Below the pieces are notes generated by a model that saw nothing but the letters and a program-made list of their open reading frames with translations, made no database searches and was not told where the DNA came from. The position numbers were made by a program, and so were the translations under genes. DNA of 64,000 nucleotides, from positions 190,132-254,131 of the forward strand of contig MKTJ01000058.1 of the NCBI GenBank assembly GCA_001898225.1. The letters run 5' to 3'. Each line of letters opens with the position of its first letter. The first letter of the stretch is position 1. The stretch is from Chloroflexi bacterium 54-19 (GTDB lineage Bacteria; Chloroflexota; Chloroflexia; Chloroheliales; Chloroheliaceae). Below, one piece after another: positions 25,802 to 34,310 of the stretch.

Positions 25802-27482
25802 GACGCGGCCAGGTTTAAAACGCTGGTCCGGCCCGGCTTATCGTCCCTACTGGATTTTGCTGGGCCTGGCTTTGCTTGTCCGGGTGGGGACGGCCCTTCT
25901 TTTCCACCAGCCCGGCTATACCGACGCCTACTACTACGCCAATGTCGCCGAGTCGCTCTGGCGGGGGCAAGGTTTCCGCGAGGACTACATCTGGAATTAC
26001 CTGGTCAGGCCGCTCCCGACCGGCGTTACGGGCAACCCGTCCAGCCTTTACTGGATGCCGCTTACTTCCATCCTGGTCTACATTGCCTACCTGGTAGGGG
26101 GCGGACCATCTTTCCTGGCCGCGCAGGGGCCTGGCATCCTTCTTTCGGCTCTGCTGGCCCCGCTTTCTTTTTACCTGGCGACCTCGCTTTTTGGCAATAC
26201 TCCGCAGGGCCGCCGCTACGGCTGGCTGGCCGGGCTGCTTGCCATTTTCAGCGGTATCTACGCGGCCTACTTCGTCTTTCCCGATAATTTCGCCCCGTTT
26301 GCCCTCTTTAGCTGTGGTTTCTTAATCTGCGCGACCCAGTCTCTCACCCGTCTTCTGGCAGGTTCGCGGGGGGTCTATCGGCGGGCAGCGCTGGCGGGTG
26401 TGCTGGCGGGCCTGGCCTACCTGACCCGCGTGGACGGATTGCTGTTGCCGGTCGTGCCGCTGGTCTGCCTGCTCTTACGCCCGGCCGCTTTGAAAAAGTC
26501 CTGGCCGGTAGCCTGGCGGGCCGGGGTGGTGATGCTGGCTGTTTTTGGGCTGGTGATTTCGCCCTGGCTGCTTCGCAACCTGGCAGCCACGGGTCAACTC
26601 TTGCCGGGAGGCGGCCTCAAGGTGCTGTTCTGGCGCGAATACAACGACTTTTTCAGCCTTTCGAAACCGCTTGACCTACCCTACTACCTGAACCTGACCC
26701 AGCCTGATCCTCACTGGGGCTGGGGGCCGTTAATTGGCGGCAAGCTGGATGCCCTGTTCGAGAACCTTTTAATCGTGGAGCGGGGGGCCCTCTTTCTGAC
26801 CCCGTTCTTTATTATCGGGCTTTTCACCTGGCCTACCCTGCCTGTCGAAACGGAAGCATCACGTCCGGCCCGGTTGTGGCAGAGGCCGGAGTTCCAGCCG
26901 TTCCTGGTCTACACGGTCTTGCTTTACCTGGCGATGTCGCTGGCTTTCACTTTTCCCGGCACACGGGGGAGCGTTTTTCATTCGTCGGGGGGATTGCTCC
27001 CCTACATTTTCCTGGTCAGCCTGGTAGGGCTCGACCAGGCTATAACCTGGCTGGGCAAAGTCTCCCGGCCCCAGGCTACGGCGGCCCGCCAGCTTAGGTA
27101 CGGTGGGCTGGTGGTGGCGGCTTTTATCTGCCTAACGCTCGGCCTGACCCTATCGCTGCCGGGGAATTGGGACAAGGATTACAACGAGGTCCAGCAGGTC
27201 GGGGCCTGGCTGGATGCCCACGAAAGCCCTGACACGGTCGTGATGCTGCCGCTTGGCCCGGCCTTCTGGTATGTGACCCACCGCCCCTCGATTGCGACGG
27301 CCAGCGATTCCCTGGAAGTGAACCTGCAACTGGCCCGGCAGTACGGGGCGCGCTACCTGGCCCTTTTCTCCGACCACTACCCCGACTCTTTCGCCTGGTT
27401 GTACGACACTAAAAAAGCGCCCGGCTTCGAGCTGGTCGAAGATTTTGGGGGCGCTCAACTTTATAGAATTGTTCCCAGCTAG
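25746..27482 (+). CDS. GT39-like membrane glycosyltransferase
   Basis: The 578-residue protein has about ten membrane segments and the N-terminal 'GYTDAYYYANVAESLWRGQGF' with the acidic residue typical of PMT/ArnT-type (GT39, GT83) transferases in the first extracytoplasmic loop. These enzymes use polyprenyl-phosphate sugars to modify proteins or lipids outside the membrane. The C-terminal part after residue 490 is soluble ('VGAWLDAHESPDTVVMLPLGPAFWYVTHRPS'). It overlaps the M20-like gene by 56 nt. Its stop abuts the stop of the convergent TlpA-like gene without any spacer. Confidence 0.85.
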   Translation: MSRLVPSPKTNLATPASPETRPGLKRWSGPAYRPYWILLGLALLVRVGTALLFHQPGYTDAYYYANVAESLWRGQGFREDYIWNYLVRPLPTGVTGNPSSLYWMPLTSILVYIAYLVGGGPSFLAAQGPGILLSALLAPLSFYLATSLFGNTPQGRRYGWLAGLLAIFSGIYAAYFVFPDNFAPFALFSCGFLICATQSLTRLLAGSRGVYRRAALAGVLAGLAYLTRVDGLLLPVVPLVCLLLRPAALKKSWPVAWRAGVVMLAVFGLVISPWLLRNLAATGQLLPGGGLKVLFWREYNDFFSLSKPLDLPYYLNLTQPDPHWGWGPLIGGKLDALFENLLIVERGALFLTPFFIIGLFTWPTLPVETEASRPARLWQRPEFQPFLVYTVLLYLAMSLAFTFPGTRGSVFHSSGGLLPYIFLVSLVGLDQAITWLGKVSRPQATAARQLRYGGLVVAAFICLTLGLTLSLPGNWDKDYNEVQQVGAWLDAHESPDTVVMLPLGPAFWYVTHRPSIATASDSLEVNLQLARQYGARYLALFSDHYPDSFAWLYDTKKAPGFELVEDFGGAQLYRIVPS

Positions 27483-28100
27483 TTATTTGATGCTATAGAC
27501 CCGGTCCAGGGCCGACCGGATAGTGTCCTCGGTGAGAGGGCCGAGGATGATGCGCTGGACGATGCCGTTTTTATCTATAAAAAGGCTGGTCGGAAAGACC
27601 CGCACCTGGTAGCGGTTGGTCACGTCGCCGTTGCCGTCCAGCACCACCGGGTATTTTAGTCCCGCCTTGTCCACTCTACCTGCCACCGTACCGGCATCTT
27701 CCCGCATATTCACGCCGAGAATGACCAGTTTGTCCTGGTTAGCCTGGTAGGTCTGTTCGAGCATGGGTAGTTCCGCCTCGCAGGGTGGGCACCAGGTTGC
27801 CCAGAAATTTATTAAGACTGGCTTGCCCCGGTACTGGCTGAGTTTGACGACCTGGTTATCGAGGGTGTTCAGGGTGAAGTCGGGCGCGAGGCTGCCGATT
27901 CTGACCTGTTCGCTGGCGGACCTGGGCGGTTCGTAGGTGGTACTGCTGCCAGGGGCGATGGTATTGGCGGGGGTAATCTGCCCGGATGGAGCGATAAGAC
28001 CGGTAGGGGTCGGGGTTGCATCCCCGCAGGCGACCAGGAGAAGCCCGGTTAACGCCATAATCACCAAAACTAAACTTCTCTTGAAAATAATTCCCTTCAC
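27483..28100 (-). CDS. TlpA/ResA-like thioredoxin lipoprotein
   Basis: The 205-residue protein has a lipobox 'LLVACGD' (Cys25), a Thr/Pro/Ser-rich spacer and a thioredoxin-fold domain with the redox pair in 'FWATWCPPCEAEL' (Cys104, Cys107) and the cis-Pro in 'VFPTSLFID'. It is expected to reduce disulfides outside the membrane, for example in cytochrome c maturation or repair. The start is GTG at 28100, which lies in the second unit of a 20-bp tandem duplication. It is 34 bp downstream of the hydroxyacyl-CoA dehydrogenase gene on the same strand. Confidence 0.92.
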   Translation of the reverse strand: MKGIIFKRSLVLVIMALTGLLLVACGDATPTPTGLIAPSGQITPANTIAPGSSTTYEPPRSASEQVRIGSLAPDFTLNTLDNQVVKLSQYRGKPVLINFWATWCPPCEAELPMLEQTYQANQDKLVILGVNMREDAGTVAGRVDKAGLKYPVVLDGNGDVTNRYQVRVFPTSLFIDKNGIVQRIILGPLTEDTIRSALDRVYSIK

Positions 28101-28120
28101 CTGAAAATAATTCCCTTCAC
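28081..28120. repeat. 20-bp tandem duplication across the tlpA-like start
   Basis: Units 28081-28100 and 28101-28120 are identical in 19 of 20 bases. Each unit holds a GTG with AAGGG just after it on the minus strand. Translation from the upstream GTG would stop after a few codons at a TGA that overlaps the real GTG. Confidence 0.8.
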
Positions 28121-28134
28121 CCGAAGGTTTCCTT

Positions 28135-29748
28135 CTAACTAACCTGGTAACTGTAAAAACCGCGCCCGCTAACCTGGCCGAGCTTTCCGGCCCGGACCAT
28201 CTGGCGCAAAATTACCGCCGCCCGGTAACGGGGGTCGCCGGTTTCCGCGTGCAGGTAGTCGAGCGTTGCCAGCACACGGTCCAGGCCCAACTGGTCGGCG
28301 TACTGGAACGGACCCTGCCCATAATTCATGCCGAGCCGCATGGCCGTGTCAATGTCGCTCACCGAGGCTAAATTTTCCTGCAAGGCGAAAGCCGCCTCGT
28401 TAATCATAGCACAAATGACGCGTAAGACGATACCGGCAGGGGTTTCCGGCATTACGGCGTAACTGCACCCCATCCTTTTGAGCAGGGCTGCGACCTTTGC
28501 GGCGGTTTCGAGCGAGGTTTCAAGGCCGAGGTTGATTTCGTAAAACTTATCGTTGATGGACGGCAAAGGGTTTTGCAGCCCGATTACGTTCTGAGGCTGG
28601 CCGCTCACAAAACCTGCTTCCGTGACCGACGCCAGCGCGTCCAATAAGGCGTAAACCGTTCCAGGTGCTGCCGGGTGGTGTTTGAAGAACTCGCGATAGT
28701 CGAGGCCCGGCGCAAGCAAGACCAACCCGGCCTCGTTCAAATCTTCTTCTATCGGAAGCCCGCCCCCGGTCAGTTGGGCTTTAAGCTTTTCTGTCGCCGG
28801 GTTTTCTCCCACGATTGCTATTTTGGCCGGGGTTTCCGCCAGGGGTAAGACTATTTCAGGCTGGCGCGGCACCGGGTTTTCGGCACCGGGCGGGTAGAGA
28901 TAATAGCCTTTCCCGGCCTTTTTGCCGAGATGCCCGGCCCGGACCAGTTTGCGGACGAGCGGGACGGGTCTGAACCGGGGGTCACCGGTCTCCTTAAAAA
29001 TGTTCTCGGTGACGGTAAGGCCGATATGGACCCCGCTCAGGTCGCTGGTCATGAGCGGTCCCATCTTGAACCCCGCTCCCTGGACGAGCGCCCGGTCGAT
29101 GGTCAGCGAGGAGAGGCCGTCTTGCAGCAGTTGTTGAGCTTCCAGGTTGACGGGCCGGTTTATCCGGTTGACGATAAAGTTTGGTGAATCTCCGCAGACG
29201 ACCACGGTCTTACCCAGCTTCTGGCCGAGGGCTATAGCGGCTTGTTCGACTTCCGGCGCGGTATCGCTGCCCCGCACCACCTCGACCAGCTTCATGAGCG
29301 GGACCGGGTTGAAAAAATGGAGGCCGACGGTCTGGCGAGGTCGTCCCCCGGCGGCTCCGATTTCGCTTATAGAGAGGCCGCTGGTGTTGGAGGCAAAGTT
29401 GGTTTCAGGCGGACAGAATTTGTTAAGACGCTGGAACAGGTCGCGTTTGACCTCCATGTTCTCGAAGACTGCCTCGATAACCCAGCCTGCCTCCTGGGCG
29501 GCTTCGGCCAGGTCGGTGGTGACACTCAGGCGAGATATAGCGGTTTCGGCGGTTGGAGAAGAAAGTTGGCCTTTCTCGGCCATGCGCCGGAGAAAATGGG
29601 CGATTTGAGAGGCGGCATTTTGGACCAGTTCGTCTTTCAGGTCTTGCAGCGTGACCCGGTAGCCTGCCAGCAAACAGACCTGGGCAATCCCCGCGCCCAT
29701 CGTGCCCGACCCGATTACGGCAATTTTTTCCGGTTCTTGGCTGTTCAC
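28135..29748 (-). CDS. 3-hydroxyacyl-CoA dehydrogenase (PaaH-like, two C-terminal domains)
   Basis: The 537-residue enzyme oxidises 3-hydroxyacyl-CoA to 3-oxoacyl-CoA with NAD. It has the Rossmann 'VIGSGTMGAGIAQVCLLAGY' at about residues 10-29, the signature 'GLHFFNPVPLMKLVEVV' containing the catalytic His, and 'DSPNFIVNRI'. Two C-terminal helical domains follow, each ending with a 'DPRF/YR' and 'V.AG.LG...GRGFY/GKGYY' motif, which gives the length of the long PaaH-type enzymes. The start is GTG at 29748 with GGAG 9 nt upstream. The gene probably shares a transcript with the TlpA-like gene. Confidence 0.93.
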   Translation of the reverse strand: MNSQEPEKIAVIGSGTMGAGIAQVCLLAGYRVTLQDLKDELVQNAASQIAHFLRRMAEKGQLSSPTAETAISRLSVTTDLAEAAQEAGWVIEAVFENMEVKRDLFQRLNKFCPPETNFASNTSGLSISEIGAAGGRPRQTVGLHFFNPVPLMKLVEVVRGSDTAPEVEQAAIALGQKLGKTVVVCGDSPNFIVNRINRPVNLEAQQLLQDGLSSLTIDRALVQGAGFKMGPLMTSDLSGVHIGLTVTENIFKETGDPRFRPVPLVRKLVRAGHLGKKAGKGYYLYPPGAENPVPRQPEIVLPLAETPAKIAIVGENPATEKLKAQLTGGGLPIEEDLNEAGLVLLAPGLDYREFFKHHPAAPGTVYALLDALASVTEAGFVSGQPQNVIGLQNPLPSINDKFYEINLGLETSLETAAKVAALLKRMGCSYAVMPETPAGIVLRVICAMINEAAFALQENLASVSDIDTAMRLGMNYGQGPFQYADQLGLDRVLATLDYLHAETGDPRYRAAVILRQMVRAGKLGQVSGRGFYSYQVS

Positions 29749-29828
29749 CTCTAGTTTCTCCTTTAGCTTAAACTTTCCTAATTTTCGAAAAATACCCCTG
29801 ATAAATAAATAAGTATCCGGGTTTTGTT

Positions 29829-29837
29829 TGTTATAAT
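29829..29837 (+). promoter_or_regulatory. Extended -10 element before the antitoxin gene
   Basis: TGTTATAAT forms an extended -10 (TGnTATAAT), 26 nt before the antitoxin ATG. I see no good -35 box, as is common for extended -10 promoters. Confidence 0.45.
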
Positions 29838-29862
29838 ATATTTACAAAAGGAGTAAATAATT

Positions 29863-30156
29863 ATGACCAAAGAATTAAGCCTGGTTCCGTTCAGCGAATT
29901 CTCAAATAACCTAGACAGCTTCTTTGAACAGGTAGTTCGTGAAAATAAAGAGATAGTTATTGAAAACGAACAGGGCGAACAGGTTCTCCTAAAACCCGCT
30001 CCTGCCTCAAAACGAAAACATCGTACTCGCACTGAAGCCGATCACCAGGCATTTTTAGCGTCGGCTGGTGGTTGGAAAGATGTTGATACCGACAAGCTAT
30101 TAGACGACATTTATGAAAGCCGCCGGACTAGCAGTCGCCCACCTGTAGATTTATGA
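29863..30156 (+). CDS. Phd/YefM-type antitoxin
   Basis: The 97-residue protein begins 'LSLVPFSEFSNNLDSFFEQVVRENKEIVIENEQGEQVLL', the fold pattern of the Phd/YefM N-terminal DNA-binding domain. It ends with a charged tail ('GGWKDVDTDKLLDDIYESR') like those that neutralise VapC or PIN toxins. AGGAG precedes the ATG. Its stop overlaps the start of the toxin frame by 4 nt. It is AT-rich relative to the flanking genes, consistent with transfer. If the toxin is dead it may serve only as a relic. Confidence 0.8.
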   Translation: MTKELSLVPFSEFSNNLDSFFEQVVRENKEIVIENEQGEQVLLKPAPASKRKHRTRTEADHQAFLASAGGWKDVDTDKLLDDIYESRRTSSRPPVDL

Positions 30157-30537
30157 ATTATCTTGTTGATACTGATGTGGCAATCGGCTTCCTGAAAGGT
30201 AAATCTCAGGAAGTTTCTTTGTTAAGGAACCTTAGCTCAAGGTATTGCCATTAGTCTGATTACTTATGGCGAAATTTACGAGGGTATTTATTATGGTAGA
30301 AATCCCAGGCAAAACGAGCAGGTATTTCATCAGTTTTTACAGGGTGTTGACGTTTTGCCTTTAACCAGATTGGTGATGCGCCGGTTTGCCCGAATCCGAG
30401 GACACCTACGGCAAACAGGCGCTATATTGGCTGATATGGATCTCTTAATAGGCGCTACCGCTCTTCAAAATAAACTTACGCTTGTTATCTACAACAAGAA
30501 ACATTTTCAAAGAATACCAGGCCTTACCCTTTATTAA
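30153..30537 (+). pseudogene. VapC-like PIN-domain toxin, frameshifted
   Basis: The first frame reads 'MNYLVDTDVAIGFLKGKSQEVSLLRNLS' and then stops at 'RYCH'. The continuation lies in the +1 frame: 'AQGIAISLITYGEIYEGIYYG', 'GAILADMDLLIGATAL' and an end at 30537. Joined at about 30226-30238, the two parts give a full PIN domain with its acidic residues (Asp in VDTD, Glu in GEIYEG, Asp in ADMD). A single extra base explains the break. It could be a true pseudogene, a sequencing or assembly error, or programmed frameshifting. Confidence 0.8.
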
Positions 30538-30544
30538 AACCAAA

Positions 30545-31942
30545 CTACAATGTATGAATAGCCAGCCCCAACGCACTTTCGACGCTTTCGAGGGTCATTT
30601 CGGCCAGGCCGGGATGCGGATGCAGGATTTCGGCTATATCGGTCAGGGTCGCGCCCATCTCGATACCCAGCGAAGCCTCCATTATCAGGTCCCCGGCTTG
30701 CGGCCCGACCAGCGTCATTCCCAGTAGCAGACCGCTCCCCTTTTCGGCTACCACCAGCGCTACCCCGCTTTCACTTCCGAGGGTCAACCCGCGGCCATTC
30801 GCCGCCAGCGGAAAGCGCCCGGTCACGACCTCGTACCCGGCCTGGGTCGCGGCTTCGGCAGTGAGCCCGGTATAGGCCAGTTCGGGCGTGGTATGCGCTA
30901 CCCGCGGCAGGGCCTGGGGCGCGAAGGCAACCTTGCGTCCACCCATCGTTTCGGCGGCCACTTTCGCCTGTTTGGTAGCTACGCTTGCCAGGGGAGTTTG
31001 CCCGGTAACGTCGCCCACTGCCAGGATGTCCGGCTGGTTCGTCACCTGGGCCGCGTTGACCGTCAACTCGCCATCCGGCCCGGTCTTGACCCCGGCTTCT
31101 TTCAGGTTGAGCTTGCCCGTGTTGGGTTTGACGCCGTGGGATACCACTACCGTTCCGGCCAGCCGCTTTTCCTTTCCGCCCGCCGTATAGACCAGTTCGG
31201 TCCCGTCCATTTTGAGGGCTTGCGCCCCGGTCACGACCTGGATACCCAGCTTGCGCAACCCGGCCTGGACCAACCGCACCGCCGCCTGGTCTACCTCTGG
31301 TAGGAGTTTATCGCCGCCTGCCAGGAGGGTCGTGCTGACCCCCAGGTTGGCAAAGAGGGTGGCGAGTTCCAGGGCAACATAGTTATCCCCGACCACATTG
31401 ATAGCGGTGGGAAGCTCGGTCAGGGCCAGGGCTTGTTGCGCCGAGAGGACATTTTCGCCAAAAGGCAGTTCGGGTAACTCACGAGGAGAGGCCCCGGTCG
31501 CCAGCAGGCATTTTTCAAAAGCCAGCCGGTGCGAGCCGTATTCGCCTTCGACCCGTAATTCTTTTTCGTTCAAAAACCAGCCCAGGCCATGCACGATTTC
31601 GATTTTGTGCCCGGCCAAAAGCTTTGCCACGCCCCCGCTCAAACGCTCGACCACGCCGGTCTTCCAGGCTTGCATCTGGCCCCAATCAAACGAAGCCCTG
31701 GCAAGCTGGATACCCATCGTCTGCAAACTTTCGTCGTTTAGCTGGCGAAAGCGGCGGGAGGCTGAAATCAGGGCTTTGAGGGGAATACACCCGCTATTGA
31801 GGCAGATCCCGCCGAGCGGCCCATCCACCACCAGCGTCACGGACTGGCCCAGTTGGGCGGCCCGGATGGCAGCCACGTAACCGCCCGGCCCGGCGCCCAC
31901 TACCAGGGTGCTTACCGCCGTTGTAACATCACCTACAACCAT
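30545..31942 (-). CDS. lpdA: Dihydrolipoyl dehydrogenase (E3 / L-protein)
   Basis: The 465-residue flavoprotein re-oxidises dihydrolipoyl groups with NAD. It has the FAD-binding 'LVVGAGPGGYVAAIRAAQLG', the redox disulfide in 'GGICLNSGCIPLKALI' (Cys47, Cys52), a central NAD-binding region and the C-terminal 'HPHPGLAE' with the catalytic His-Glu. The residue after CIP is usually Ser; here it is Leu. It is the last gene of the E1-E2-E3 operon, 17 bp after the E2 gene, and is the only L-protein candidate in this window for the glycine cleavage operon. Confidence 0.93.
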   Translation of the reverse strand: MVVGDVTTAVSTLVVGAGPGGYVAAIRAAQLGQSVTLVVDGPLGGICLNSGCIPLKALISASRRFRQLNDESLQTMGIQLARASFDWGQMQAWKTGVVERLSGGVAKLLAGHKIEIVHGLGWFLNEKELRVEGEYGSHRLAFEKCLLATGASPRELPELPFGENVLSAQQALALTELPTAINVVGDNYVALELATLFANLGVSTTLLAGGDKLLPEVDQAAVRLVQAGLRKLGIQVVTGAQALKMDGTELVYTAGGKEKRLAGTVVVSHGVKPNTGKLNLKEAGVKTGPDGELTVNAAQVTNQPDILAVGDVTGQTPLASVATKQAKVAAETMGGRKVAFAPQALPRVAHTTPELAYTGLTAEAATQAGYEVVTGRFPLAANGRGLTLGSESGVALVVAEKGSGLLLGMTLVGPQAGDLIMEASLGIEMGATLTDIAEILHPHPGLAEMTLESVESALGLAIHTL

Positions 31943-31958
31943 TTTTAACCTCGCAAAC

Positions 31959-33287
31959 CTAGACCGCGTTCAGCAGTAGTAGACCGGGCGTTTCCAGCAG
32001 TTCTTTCAAGGCCGCCAGGAACATCCCGGCCTCGGCCCCGTCTATCAGGCGGTGATCGAATGACATCGAAAGGGGCAGGCTGTAGCGTTTGACCAGTTCC
32101 CCGCCAACGACCGCCGGGCGCTCTTTGAGGCTGCCCGTCACCAGGATGGCTGCTTCGGGTGGGTTGATGATAGCTGTCCCGGTGCTGCCGCCAAAGCTGC
32201 CCACGTTGCTGATAGTAAAAGTGCTGCCGGAAAGTTCATTCGCCTTCAGGGTGCGGTTGCGCCCGCCCTCGCTGAGCCGGTTGATTTCGGCGGAAAGTTC
32301 CAGGAAGGTCAGGTGGTCGGCGTCCCGCGCTACCGGCACCAGCAGACCATCAGGCGTCGCGGTGGCGATACCGATGTGATAGTAATTTTTAAAGATAATC
32401 TCGCGGGTCTGCTCGTCCAGGCTGGCGTTAAAGACCGGGAACCGCTTGAGGGTCTGCACGACCGCTTTCACGATAAGCGGCATATAGGTCAGGTTCACCC
32501 CCTGTTTTTCCGCCGCCGGTTTCAACTGGGCGCGCAAGGCCACCAGGCCGCTGCCGTCCGCCTCGTCAAAGCAGGAGGCGTGCGGGATGGTTTTCCAGGA
32601 AAGCTCCATCCGTTCGGCAATCCGCCGCCGCAACCCCACCAGCGGTTTGCGTTCTTCGCCACCTGCCGGGGCCGTATGGGCCGGGGTTGTTGCGAAGGTA
32701 GGGGCAGACGTAATCGGAGCGGCCTGGATATGACCGTTTGTGGCGGGGACGCTCGGCGCGAAGCCGGCGGCATGGCCGTTACCGGAAACCACGACCGGGG
32801 CCGCGGGCGCGTTAGCCTGGTTGAGGGCGAAAGCTTCCACGTCTTTTAGCAGCACCCGGCCATCCGGGCTGCTCGGTGGGACTTTTGCCAGGTCCACGTC
32901 GAGTTCGACGGCCCGGCGCCGGACGGCAGGGGCGGCTTTAACCCGGTTTGGTCCTCCGCCAACACCCGCCCCAACCAGGGTTTTGCTTTCGGCTTCTGCC
33001 TGGGCCGGGGCTGTTTTAACTTCGGGGGCACTAGGAGCCGCGTTTGAGGTTGCGGCGGTCTGGAAACTGATTAGAATATCGCCCACCTGGGAAATCTTGC
33101 CGGGGGCCGCGAGGATTTCGCTCACCTGGCCGCTGACCGGGGCCGGGATTTCCACCACCGCTTTGTCGGTCTGGATTTCCAGCATCGGCTGGTCCACCTT
33201 TACGGTATCGCCCGGCTTCACATGCCAGCGCAAAATCTCCGCCTCGTGCATTCCTTCGCCCACGTCCGGCAGCTTGAATTCAAACAT
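31959..33287 (-). CDS. Dihydrolipoamide acyltransferase (E2 of PDH/BCKDH type)
   Basis: The 442-residue protein has one lipoyl domain with the modified Lys in 'IQTDKAVVEI' (Lys42) and an Ala/Pro-rich linker. A peripheral-subunit-binding domain near 115-150 contains 'AAPAVRRRAVELDVDLAKV'. Next come a second linker and the catalytic domain, which ends with 'SFDHRLIDGAEAGMFL' (active His and Asp). It forms the core of the pyruvate or branched-chain 2-oxoacid dehydrogenase complex. The ATG at 33287 is used because GGAGAAG lies 3-9 nt upstream; TTG 33302 is an upstream alternative in the same frame. Confidence 0.92.
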   Translation of the reverse strand: MFEFKLPDVGEGMHEAEILRWHVKPGDTVKVDQPMLEIQTDKAVVEIPAPVSGQVSEILAAPGKISQVGDILISFQTAATSNAAPSAPEVKTAPAQAEAESKTLVGAGVGGGPNRVKAAPAVRRRAVELDVDLAKVPPSSPDGRVLLKDVEAFALNQANAPAAPVVVSGNGHAAGFAPSVPATNGHIQAAPITSAPTFATTPAHTAPAGGEERKPLVGLRRRIAERMELSWKTIPHASCFDEADGSGLVALRAQLKPAAEKQGVNLTYMPLIVKAVVQTLKRFPVFNASLDEQTREIIFKNYYHIGIATATPDGLLVPVARDADHLTFLELSAEINRLSEGGRNRTLKANELSGSTFTISNVGSFGGSTGTAIINPPEAAILVTGSLKERPAVVGGELVKRYSLPLSMSFDHRLIDGAEAGMFLAALKELLETPGLLLLNAV

Positions 33288-33314
33288 AGCTTCTCCTAAC
33301 AATTGTGGTCGGGT

Positions 33315-34307
33315 CTAGTCTTCAAGGGTCTGCCGTAGGGCCTTCACCACCCGCGAAACGGTCGGAATGTAATTGTCTTCCAGGCCGGGCGAAGGGAAAG
33401 GCGTATCGTAGCCGGTGACACGGGCGACCGGTTTGAGCAGCGAGTAGAGGCAGTTGTCGTTAATTATCGAAACAACTTCCGAGCTCACTCCCCCGGCCAT
33501 GGGGGCTTCGTGGACCACGATAGCCCGGCCCGTCTTTGTTACGGACCTGATAATGGCTTCCTCGTCCATCGGCCAGATGGTGCGGAGGTCAATAATTTCG
33601 ATGCTGGCCCCGCCTTCTTCCTGGACCTTGCGGGCGGCTTGCTGGCAGACCGGGACCATCGCACCGTAGGTGATAACGGTGATGTCGCTGCCTTCCTGGA
33701 TAGTGGCGGCCTGGCCGAGCGGGATGGTGTAGCGTTCGGGCGGGACTTCCTGTTTGAAAGAGCGATAGAGCTTGATGTTTTCCAGGAAAATCACCGGGTC
33801 AGGGTCTTCGATGGCCGAGATGAGCAGCCCTTTCGCGTCGTATGGCGAAGAAGGCAGCACCACTTTGAGGCCGGGGGTCTGCAAAAAGACCCCTTCCATG
33901 CTGTCGGAGTGCATTTCGGGGGTGCGGACACCGCCGCCGTAAGGGGCCCGGATAACCATCGGGCAGTGATACATCCCGGCGCTGCGGGAGCGGATACGGG
34001 CGGCCTGGGAGACCAACTGGTTCATCGCCACGAACATAAACCCGGCAAACTGGATTTCCGCGATAGGCCTCAACCCATTTATCGCCATCCCGACTGAAGT
34101 GCCGATAATGCCCGACTCGGCCAGGGGCGTATCAAAGACGCGGGTTTCCCCAAAACGGGCCTGTAAGCCATCAGTTACCCGGAAGACGCCGCCGTTTTTG
34201 CCGATGTCCTCGCCCAATATTACGATGCGTTCGTCGCGCTCCATTTCCGTTGCCATGGCCTGGTTGAGCGCTTCAATAATGGTTAATTTTGTGGCAGTCA
34301 GGGTCAT
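33315..34307 (-). CDS. 2-oxoacid dehydrogenase E1 beta subunit
   Basis: The 330-residue protein has the family start 'TIIEALNQAMATEMERDERIVILGEDIGKNGGVFRVTDGL' in order and 'RSRSAGMYHCPMVIRAPYGGGV', with a C-terminal transketolase domain ('ITYGAMVPVCQQAA'). Together with the alpha subunit it forms the thiamine-diphosphate E1 enzyme. The gene starts 3 nt after the alpha gene stop. Sequence alone does not settle pyruvate versus branched-chain substrate; the alpha/beta split is found in both. Confidence 0.93.
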   Translation of the reverse strand: MTLTATKLTIIEALNQAMATEMERDERIVILGEDIGKNGGVFRVTDGLQARFGETRVFDTPLAESGIIGTSVGMAINGLRPIAEIQFAGFMFVAMNQLVSQAARIRSRSAGMYHCPMVIRAPYGGGVRTPEMHSDSMEGVFLQTPGLKVVLPSSPYDAKGLLISAIEDPDPVIFLENIKLYRSFKQEVPPERYTIPLGQAATIQEGSDITVITYGAMVPVCQQAARKVQEEGGASIEIIDLRTIWPMDEEAIIRSVTKTGRAIVVHEAPMAGGVSSEVVSIINDNCLYSLLKPVARVTGYDTPFPSPGLEDNYIPTVSRVVKALRQTLED

Positions 34308-34310
34308 AAT

